64,000 nucleotides of DNA. Source: Terriglobales bacterium. Lineage in GTDB: Bacteria > Acidobacteriota > Terriglobia > Terriglobales > Acidobacteriaceae. The notes below the pieces were generated by a model. It saw only the letters and a list, made by a program, of their open reading frames with translations. It did no database searches and was not told the DNA's origin. Of the stretch, positions 44,217-50,335 are shown piece by piece (position 1 is the stretch's first letter; every line of letters begins with the position of its first letter). Position numbers and translations under genes: made by a program. Where the stretch lies: contig DATMAB010000015.1 in assembly GCA_035573675.1 (NCBI GenBank), positions 62,001 through 126,000 of the forward strand. Reading direction: 5' to 3'.

Positions 44217-44405
44217 TAGACCTCCTCCGTTCGCCTGAACAATTACCACAGAAGTTTTCCACAGGCAGAGTAGCGATTAGCGATACAGTTCCCTGTGTAG
44301 CAGGGAGCAGCAGGAAAACCCTTGCACCTTTCTGCTTCTTAATGGTAGCATGCCATCTGCTGGCCATAAGGGAGGTTCATTGTCTAGCAATAGTTCAGTC
44401 GACCC
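44217..44405. promoter_or_regulatory. Divergent control region of the element
   Basis: This 190-base gap separates leftward HTH genes from the rightward zinc-finger/integrase genes. It contains a tandem TAGCGAT repeat (44271-44284), a 6-bp-arm dyad TCCCTG...CAGGGA (44290-44306) and a rightward promoter candidate, TTGCAC then 18 bases then TAGCAT (44322-44351). These could be operators for the HTH proteins. Confidence 0.45.
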
Positions 44406-45095
44406 ATGAAGCAACAGGTTCTAGCAAACGAATTCTCGCGGCGCGCGGCGCGCATTCTGGCCGAGTGGGCCAACCTCGCTGGATCGCGGCCTAACCTCGT
44501 CTCCGTGGCCGCGTGCAATCGGTTCATGAAGCGTCACTCGATGCTCTTTGCGGGGTCATCGCCGCGCCGGGGCAGGCTGTGGCCCCTCACCGCCGCCCAG
44601 ATCGGGCAGGCCAGAAATCTCTTGCGGCAGGCATGGGATGAGCCCGATATTCGGCGGCGGGAGTGGCTGATCTTCCGCCTGCGCGCCACCTACGAGTACT
44701 GGCGGCGGCTGGCCCAGGAGCAGGCTGGAGAGCAGGAAGGAATCCGACTCCGCGACGTAGAAGCCGAGCGGCAACGCCGCAAGGACCTGCACGAGGCGTT
44801 CGGCTTTGACTCGATTCCACTACCAGCAACGGCACCCGAGCTCGCGCAGGCGGAGCGTGTGTTCTTCCACTTCACGAGACTCGCGCCGACAGCGATGCAC
44901 TGTGCAAATCCAGAATGCCCGGCACCCTATTTCTTCAGGCGCAAGAAGGGGCAACGGTACTGTTCGGCAAAGTGCTCGGGTCCCGCAAAGAGCGCGGCCA
45001 AGCGCCGCTGGTGGCATGAGGTCGGCAAGAAGCTACGGGCACGCCGGGCCAAGGAAGTGGTGGCGCGGACTTCGCGGCCGAAGCGGCGACATTGA
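44406..45095 (+). CDS. Element protein with CGNR-like zinc finger
   Basis: This 229-residue protein has a helical N-terminal part and a C-terminal zinc finger at about residues 162-205. The pattern is C-x4-C (CANPEC), then a Y-x-F-x-R-x-K segment and CSAKC, ending in a basic helix KSAAKRRWWHEVGKKL. The arrangement resembles CGNR/ABATE-type fingers but lacks the exact CGNR. It is likely a DNA-binding regulator. It lies 18 bp before the right integrase gene on the same strand, so both are probably cotranscribed and it may control integration or excision. Confidence 0.65.
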   Translation: MKQQVLANEFSRRAARILAEWANLAGSRPNLVSVAACNRFMKRHSMLFAGSSPRRGRLWPLTAAQIGQARNLLRQAWDEPDIRRREWLIFRLRATYEYWRRLAQEQAGEQEGIRLRDVEAERQRRKDLHEAFGFDSIPLPATAPELAQAERVFFHFTRLAPTAMHCANPECPAPYFFRRKKGQRYCSAKCSGPAKSAAKRRWWHEVGKKLRARRAKEVVARTSRPKRRH

Positions 45096-45113
45096 TTCAG
45101 GAGGGAGGGCGGC

Positions 45114-46382
45114 ATGGCTAGGGGCAGGGACGGCTTGTACCTGCGCAATGGCATCTTCTGCTTCCGCTACAAGGATCGGGAAGGACGCTGGCGGGAGAAG
45201 AGCACGGGCAAGAGTAAACGGCAGGACGCGAGGGACGAGAAGAAGCGATTCGAGAAGGGAAATCAAACCCCGACCCTGATGGGCAGAATGACCGTCACCC
45301 AGGCCGTGGACCACTGGCTGGATAAGGTCGATGTCTCGGCGAACACCTTGCGCAGCTACAAGACCAACCTGCGGGCGGTGACGCGCCATCTCGGTCACCG
45401 GAAACTCCAGAGTCTTGGGTACCTTGACCTTCGCGCCTATCAACGCCGTCGTCGCGAGGAAGGTCGCCACAGCCGGACGATAAACCACGAGATTCTAGTA
45501 CTCGGCTGCGTCCTGAAGGCTGCGGACCTCTGGGAGCCGCTGAAGCGTTATTATCGGCCCCTGCCGGTAAGCAGGAAGAGCCCCCGGCGCCCGCCCACGA
45601 ACGAGCAGTTCAACGAGCTTGTCGCGAGGGCGCGCTTGCAGAAGCGATGGGATGTAGCAATGCTCACCGCCTTGCTGGCCGCGAATTCTTCGTGCCGCCC
45701 TTGTGAAATCGTCGGCCTGACCCTGGGTGCGCTCCACCTGGAGGAGGACCCGCCCTATATCAGCATTCGCCGGGTCACGACCAAGACGGATGCTGGCGAA
45801 CGCGAGATCCCGCTCAACTCCGTTGCCTTGTACGCGGTGAAGCGCCTCCTGGAGCGAGCCCGGAACCTCGGAGCCAATGCGCCGGAACACTACCTATTGC
45901 CGACTGAGCTCGCACGCCACACGCGGCAATCCGATCCGCTGCACGCCAGCGCTGGCAAAGGAGCCGCATTCGACCCAACACAGCATCAAAAGACCTGGCG
46001 CACGGCCTGGAAAAGCCTCACAGAGGCGGTGCGCTGTCCATCCTGTGCGCTCCTCCAGCCCCCAGTGGATGCCTGCCGGAAGTGCGAGGCCGATATGCGG
46101 AAGGTGGTGAGCTCCCTGAAGGGGCTCCAGTTCTACCAGCTTCGGCACCTGGCGATCACGGTCGCGGCGGAGCAGAACATCCCGCTGTCAGTCACCAAGG
46201 CCCTGGCCGGCCACATGGACGAGCAGATGACGGCCTACTATACGAACGCCCGGGAGAAGGCTAAACTGCAAGCAGTGGAGGCCATCGCGCAGGCCAACCC
46301 CGAACTCCTGGCAACTCTGGGCCTCGCAGAAGGTGGGGAGGGGAAGCAGTCCCAACCCGAAGTACCCAGGCGAGTTCAGTAG
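45114..46382 (+). CDS. Tyrosine recombinase/integrase (right copy) with zinc insertion
   Basis: This 422-residue protein opens with an AP2-like arm-binding strand region (LYLRNGIFCFRYKDREGRWR), then a core-binding domain (residues 58-155). The catalytic domain has Arg in SSCRPCEIVGL, the Lys hairpin TTKTDAGEREIPLN, GHMDEQMTAYYTN with His and the nucleophile Tyr. Two points are odd. The HxxR box reads YQLRH, with Tyr in place of the first His. A CPSC...CRKC zinc-knuckle-like insertion (about residues 307-324) precedes that box. The gene ends 54 bp before the tRNA and 3 bp before the right arm-type repeat, as expected for the element's own integrase. Confidence 0.9.
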   Translation: MARGRDGLYLRNGIFCFRYKDREGRWREKSTGKSKRQDARDEKKRFEKGNQTPTLMGRMTVTQAVDHWLDKVDVSANTLRSYKTNLRAVTRHLGHRKLQSLGYLDLRAYQRRRREEGRHSRTINHEILVLGCVLKAADLWEPLKRYYRPLPVSRKSPRRPPTNEQFNELVARARLQKRWDVAMLTALLAANSSCRPCEIVGLTLGALHLEEDPPYISIRRVTTKTDAGEREIPLNSVALYAVKRLLERARNLGANAPEHYLLPTELARHTRQSDPLHASAGKGAAFDPTQHQKTWRTAWKSLTEAVRCPSCALLQPPVDACRKCEADMRKVVSSLKGLQFYQLRHLAITVAAEQNIPLSVTKALAGHMDEQMTAYYTNAREKAKLQAVEAIAQANPELLATLGLAEGGEGKQSQPEVPRRVQ

Positions 46383-46385
46383 AGC

Positions 46386-46407
46386 TTTGTGGAGGCTTTT
46401 GTGGATA
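46386..46407 (+). repeat. Right 22-bp arm-type repeat
   Basis: It matches 28198-28219 at 20 of 22 positions and contains two TTTGTGGA-type units. It lies between the integrase stop and the tRNA, 29 bp from the attachment core, where arm-type integrase sites are expected. Confidence 0.65.
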
Positions 46408-46436
46408 CCTCCGTCAGTTTGCTCGTAAGTGATTGA

Positions 46437-46476
46437 GGCCCCGTAGCTCAGATTGGATAGAGCAGCGGTTTCCTAA
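46437..46476 (+). repeat. Right attachment core (shared with the left end)
   Basis: Bases 1-40 of the intact tRNA-Arg, identical to 28005-28044. The crossover therefore lies in this span, and the element supplied the 5' half and the upstream sequence of the present tRNA gene. Confidence 0.85.
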
Positions 46477-46514
46477 ACCGCGTGTCGGCAGTTCGAATCT
46501 GCCCGGGGCCTCCA
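46437..46514 (+). tRNA. tRNA-Arg (anticodon CCT), with encoded CCA
   Basis: The cloverleaf pairs fully. The acceptor stem GGCCCCG pairs with CGGGGCC, the D arm is GCTC/GAGC with GG in the loop, and the anticodon stem GCGGT/ACCGC carries the loop TTCCTAA (anticodon CCT, reading AGG). The T arm is GGCAG/CTGCC with TTCGAAT. The CCA end is encoded (46512-46514). Its 5' half is duplicated at 28005, marking it as the integration target. Confidence 0.95.
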
Positions 46515-46578
46515 CCACAACCCTGGAGAATTGTCCCAAGGCCCAGGGGCCATACGAAGTGTCACATCGCCAGGTCAG

Positions 46579-47013
46579 CTACTCGCTACGCGCGGTGTTC
46601 CAAATGGCGCTCACGATCCACCAACGTTGCCCGTCGCAGAACAGTTGCACGCTGTTGGTGCCGCGCTCGAAGGGCTCGCCCTGGGGGTTGCGGAGCGACT
46701 CGTAATGGCTCAGGACGTGCGCCACCCGTCCGAAGGTCGCGACCTCCCGGCTGGACTCCCGCTCCCAGAAATCCTCGCGGGCGAAGATGGGCTCGACCCG
46801 GCGAATGTAGTCGTCCGGGCTCAGCAGCCGGACGCGCGGCAGCTCCCCCGCCGGCGAGACGACCGGCATCAGGCGCGCCCCCGGTAGGAACAGCGAACGG
46901 AACCGGTCCCAGTCGCGCGGCTCTCCGGCCGGCCCGGAGATGACTTCATACATTGCCTGCAGGATGGCGTCGAGGGTGCCGACATCAGACGAGCTTGCGA
47001 CGGGCATGGGCAT
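46579..47013 (-). CDS. NTF2/SnoaL-like protein of unknown function
   Basis: This 144-residue protein starts with AAGGAGG in front of its ATG. There is no signal peptide. The sequence begins with a helix (TLDAILQAMYEVISGPAGEP), then DWDRFRSLFLPGARLMPV and a strand-rich end (NSVQLFCDGQRWWIVSAIWN). That is the pattern of NTF2-like proteins (a cone-shaped alpha/beta fold). The family covers isomerases, regulators and proteins without known ligands. It stands alone between the tRNA and the CGNR regulator gene. Confidence 0.65.
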   Translation of the reverse strand: MPMPVASSSDVGTLDAILQAMYEVISGPAGEPRDWDRFRSLFLPGARLMPVVSPAGELPRVRLLSPDDYIRRVEPIFAREDFWERESSREVATFGRVAHVLSHYESLRNPQGEPFERGTNSVQLFCDGQRWWIVSAIWNTARSE

Positions 47014-47121
47014 CTGCCTCCTTCGGTCGGGGACATCTATTGTGCGCCCACGCTGCCGCTTTGAAAAAACAGTTCCTTGGGACGGCAGAGCGGGAAGCTG
47101 AGGTTTTGCCCGAACGTCCTT

Positions 47122-47775
47122 TCAGGCAGTGCGCGCAGCCCGCTTTCGGCTGCGGTAAGTCGAACGGGCCCGTCGGTAGAAGCGTCGAGCTTTGGCCCGG
47201 TTGCCGCACACCTTCATGTCGCACCAGCGGCGGCTGTGGTTGCGGCTATGATCCAGAAACAGCCAGGAACACGTGGCGGACGCGCACTCGCGCACACGGT
47301 GACGCTCGTCAGACGTCAGCAATTCCACCGCCGACCGCACCACCGGCCACAGGGGGCGGCGCAGATCGCTGCCCGCCTGCCGCCACTCCCACACGAACCC
47401 GCGCTCGCGGTGCACGATCCACTGGCGTGAGAGCGCCTCGGCAGCCATGGCGTTCAGCAGACGCAGGTCGGCCTCAGCGGGGGCCCGGCCCGCAGCCACG
47501 GCCGAAAAGATGCGGTACAGCGCCTCGCGCAGACGAGTGGCTAGCCGCAGGGCCGACGATGCCCGTCCTGCGTGGACGCGCGCCAGCCGTGCCAGCCGGG
47601 CCACTTCAGGCCGGGGAAGAGCACGCGCCTGGCGGCTCCACGCCAGCAGGCGGCGGTAGCTGGGAAGGAGCTCCTCTTCGCGCCCGGGTTCGCCACGATG
47701 GTTGAGCGTATTGACGAAGTCGAGGCAGAGCGCCCCACCGGTCAGCTCAAAAGTGAATCCCTCCGGTTGAGCCAT
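47122..47775 (-). CDS. ABATE/CGNR zinc-finger transcriptional regulator
   Basis: With the ATG at 47775 (MAQPEGFTFELTGGALCLDF) the protein is 217 residues. An ABATE domain (residues 1-130, LCLDFVNTLNHRG) is followed by a CGNR zinc finger (about 165-215). It has the cysteines CASATC and the motif CDMKVCGNRAKARRFYRR. The family is predicted to bind DNA and a small ligand. The -10-like TATAAT on the minus strand (47782-47787) is only 6 bases from the ATG, so the message is probably leaderless. It diverges from an EamA transporter gene, its likely target, across a palindrome at 47786-47813. Confidence 0.82.
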   Translation of the reverse strand: MAQPEGFTFELTGGALCLDFVNTLNHRGEPGREEELLPSYRRLLAWSRQARALPRPEVARLARLARVHAGRASSALRLATRLREALYRIFSAVAAGRAPAEADLRLLNAMAAEALSRQWIVHRERGFVWEWRQAGSDLRRPLWPVVRSAVELLTSDERHRVRECASATCSWLFLDHSRNHSRRWCDMKVCGNRAKARRFYRRARSTYRSRKRAARTA

Positions 47776-47785
47776 ACATCCATTA

Positions 47786-47813
47786 TAACCTGTAACGTGG
47801 CATTGACAGGTTA
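47786..47813. promoter_or_regulatory. Palindromic operator between CGNR regulator and EamA transporter
   Basis: A perfect inverted repeat, TAACCTGT then 12 bases then ACAGGTTA, overlaps the -10 box of the regulator gene. It also includes a rightward TTGACA (47803-47808) toward the transporter. The site is well placed for the CGNR protein to control both genes. Which protein binds is inferred. Confidence 0.6.
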
Positions 47814-47863
47814 CGGTAAGACCCAGACTTAATAACCAGCAATCAGAAGTTGGACGGTTATAC

Positions 47864-48829
47864 ATGGCGGTGGCTAAAAACACGCATTCGGCTTCTCTGG
47901 GCAAGACGGCGGGGCGGCCCTCCCCGCTCCTGTTCGCGGGTTCGCTGCTGGCCATCCATCTCGTATGGGGTTCCACCTATCTCGCCATCCGCTATGCGGT
48001 GGAGACCATTCCGCCGCTGTTGACTGCCGGCACCCGACATCTGGTGGCGGGCATCATTCTCTATTTGGGGATGCGCGCGCGAGGGGAGCGGCCCACCCTG
48101 CAGGAGTGGCGTTCCGCGCTGATTCTTGGGGCGCTCTACTTCCTCATCAGCCATGGTGGGCTGCACTGGGCCGAACAAGTAGTCCCTTCGGGGCTGGCCG
48201 CGGTGCTGATAGCGATTGAGCCGGTGTTCATCGCTTTGCTCACGCCGCTGCTCTTGGGCGGCCGCCGCCCAGGGGCCATCACCTGGGTCGGTTTCGTCCT
48301 GGGCGTGGCAGGCGTAGCTCTGTTGGTGCAAGGAAACGGATTCGCAGCCCGGCCCGGCTACGTGTCCGGCGCTCTGGTCATTCTCCTAAGTGCGTTCTCC
48401 TGGGCAGTAGGCGTGGTCTATTCGCGCCGGGCGGCCCTGCCGCGGAGTCCCGTTCTGACCTCGGCCATGGCGATGATCTCGGGCGCCGCGTTGCTCTGGC
48501 TGGCCGGCTTCGCGACGGGCGAGCATCGTAACCTGGACCTCGGGGCCATCCCATCGCGTTCGGCGCTGAGCCTGCTTTACCTGATTGTGTTGGGTTCGCT
48601 GGTCGCCTTCACCGCCTACAACTGGTTGCTCGACCACGTCTCTCCCACGCTAATCGCTACCCACACCTATACCAACCCGGTAGTAGCGGTGTTGCTGGGG
48701 TGGTGGCTGGCCGGCGAAACCCTGAGCGGAAGGATCTTGCTCTCGGGAACGCTGATTCTGGCGGCCATTCTCCTGGTCCGCCGCGGGACTTCAGCCAGCC
48801 TGGCTCAGGCTGTACCTACCGGCGGCTGA
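47864..48829 (+). CDS. EamA-family drug/metabolite transporter
   Basis: This 321-residue protein has ten hydrophobic segments arranged as two EamA repeats (about residues 25-155 and 165-305), typical of the DMT superfamily. The first has LAIHLVWGSTYLAIRYAVET, the family-typical WG/A-x-x-Y sequence. The second repeat begins with VSGALVILLSAFSWAVGVVY, and the last has TYTNPVVAVLLGWWLAGETL. Members export amino acids or metabolites. It starts 88 bp from the divergent CGNR regulator, and control by that protein's ligand is likely. The exact substrate is not visible. Confidence 0.88.
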   Translation: MAVAKNTHSASLGKTAGRPSPLLFAGSLLAIHLVWGSTYLAIRYAVETIPPLLTAGTRHLVAGIILYLGMRARGERPTLQEWRSALILGALYFLISHGGLHWAEQVVPSGLAAVLIAIEPVFIALLTPLLLGGRRPGAITWVGFVLGVAGVALLVQGNGFAARPGYVSGALVILLSAFSWAVGVVYSRRAALPRSPVLTSAMAMISGAALLWLAGFATGEHRNLDLGAIPSRSALSLLYLIVLGSLVAFTAYNWLLDHVSPTLIATHTYTNPVVAVLLGWWLAGETLSGRILLSGTLILAAILLVRRGTSASLAQAVPTGG

Positions 48830-49008
48830 AATCCTTTGGCGCAAGAGAGAGTCGCAACGCCCTATCGTCCTGAGCCTCTAACGCTTGCCGCACCAGCGAC
48901 TTACAGCGGTCACCAAAGTTTCGTTACCCGCATTACCCCGGTTATCTTGAGTGAATTCTCGGGTGGCCCTACTCTGCGTTGCGAAGGGTTCGAGGAGGGA
49001 CCCGGATA

Positions 49009-50235
49009 ATGAAGACCTTGACGGTTGGCATCCTGGCTTCGGACAGCGAGCAGCGCACCCTGTTGCAGGAACAGGCGAACGCGGCCGGCATGTTCCGCAC
49101 TGTGCTGCGCGGAGAGAACTACCCCGCGGCCTCCAGTGATTCGACGATGCGCCAGCTCGCGCTGGCGAACCCCGATGTGATTCTCATGGACATTCCCGGC
49201 GGCGACCCGATGCCGGCACTGCGCGCCATCGAACTGGTGAAGCGCGAGCTGCCGGAGACGGCGGTATTCGCCATCGGCCGCATGGACAAGCCCCAGGTGA
49301 TCGTGACTGCGATGCGAGCCGGCGCCATCGAGTACCTGGAGCGGCCCATCAGCACGGCGCACTTGCTGGAGGCCTACAGCCGGCTCTCGGCGAGCCGCAA
49401 CGGCCGCGATTCGAGCACACGCGGCAAGGTGGTTACGGTCGTGAACGCCAAGGGCGGATCGGGCGCCACCACGGTGGCGGTGAACACCGCGCTGGCCCTG
49501 GGCTCGGCCCATGGCCGCGTCGCCCTGGTGGATCTGGCCGGAATGGGCCACGCCGCGCTTCACCTGAGCGTGAAGCCCAGCTTCACCATCGTCGACGCGC
49601 TGAAAAACCTGCATCGCATCGACCAGGCGCTGCTGGAAGGCTTTATGACCGAGTGCCACAGCGGGGTGCGCCTGCTGGCGGCTCCGAGCAAGCCATACGC
49701 TGAACCTTCGGCCGAGGAACTGGCCCGCCTGCTGGACCTGATGGTGACGCATTACAGCTACACGGTGATCGACCTGTCGTCCCGCATGGACCTGGCGATG
49801 CGCGCGGTCTGCAACTTCTCCGATCACGTGCTCATGGTCAGCCAGTTGGACATGGCCTCTCTGTGGAGCGCATCGCAGATGCAGGCCTTCCTGAGCGAGA
49901 CCGCCGGCGCGGAGAAGGTGCGCCTGGTGCTGAACCGCTATCACAAGGTTCCCGGCGTCACCGACGAGGACGTGGAAACCGCCACCCGCTGCCGCATCTT
50001 GTGGAAGCTGCAGAACCAGTACCAGACGGTTTCAGGCTCCATCGAGAGCGGCATTCCGGTCAGCCAGCAGAACTCCTCCGAGATTGCCAAATCGTTCCTG
50101 GGCCTGGCCTCGCGCCTGACCGGATACGACCTGAGCTCGAAGGCGGCACAGCAGTCCCGCGAGCCGCAGCGCCGCGGGTTGCTGGAGCGGCTGATGGGAC
50201 GCCCCATGGCGGCTGCCACCAGCGGCAACCGTTGA
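49009..50235 (+). CDS. CpaE/TadZ-like pilus-assembly ATPase
   Basis: This 408-residue protein starts after GAGGAGG. Residues 1-125 are receiver-like, with an Asp in VILMDIPGGD but without the usual acidic pair near the start. Residues about 140-385 are a ParA/MinD-like ATPase, with P-loop VNAKGGSGATT (a deviant Walker A with Lys before the glycines and no Lys in the last position), LVDLAGMG and VIDLSSRM. This is the CpaE/TadZ arrangement, which places tight-adherence pilus machinery at the pole. No other tad or cpa genes lie nearby, so it is an orphan or acts on distant genes. Confidence 0.82.
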   Translation: MKTLTVGILASDSEQRTLLQEQANAAGMFRTVLRGENYPAASSDSTMRQLALANPDVILMDIPGGDPMPALRAIELVKRELPETAVFAIGRMDKPQVIVTAMRAGAIEYLERPISTAHLLEAYSRLSASRNGRDSSTRGKVVTVVNAKGGSGATTVAVNTALALGSAHGRVALVDLAGMGHAALHLSVKPSFTIVDALKNLHRIDQALLEGFMTECHSGVRLLAAPSKPYAEPSAEELARLLDLMVTHYSYTVIDLSSRMDLAMRAVCNFSDHVLMVSQLDMASLWSASQMQAFLSETAGAEKVRLVLNRYHKVPGVTDEDVETATRCRILWKLQNQYQTVSGSIESGIPVSQQNSSEIAKSFLGLASRLTGYDLSSKAAQQSREPQRRGLLERLMGRPMAAATSGNR

Positions 50236-50284
50236 AGCTTGCCGTTCCGCCGCGCGCCAACCCGCGGCCGGAACGGTTCCTGCA

Positions 50285-50314
50285 GGCCATCCGCCCGTAC
50301 CTGGGCGGATGGCC
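50285..50314. terminator. Bidirectional terminator between convergent genes
   Basis: A 12-bp perfect stem (50285-50296 with 50303-50314) has a 6-base loop and is followed by TTCTGTCTT. It lies between the convergent cpaE-like and oligopeptidase genes and could serve both. Confidence 0.75.
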
Positions 50315-50335
50315 TTCTGTCTTGGGAGATTCTTT

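Larger units (their letters stand above)
28005..46476. mobile_element. Integrated phage-like element in tRNA-Arg(CCT)
   Basis: The element is bounded by identical 40-bp copies of the 5' half of tRNA-Arg(CCT); the intact tRNA is at the right end. Near-identical 22-bp repeats lie just inside each end. It carries two tyrosine recombinases (29049-30098 and 45114-46382), two HTH excisionase-like genes, a DUF1376 replication-type gene and a leftward set of phage morphogenesis genes. I could not find a large terminase, portal, major capsid, lysin or repressor gene. It is therefore a defective prophage, a satellite-like element, or a phage of a family whose head genes I cannot recognise. Confidence 0.85.

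Noticed and set aside
48940-49008. Sigma54 promoter before the cpaE-like gene (TGGCCCTACTCTGC)
   Set aside because: Spacing between GG and GC is 9 rather than 10 and the -12 box is CTGC.
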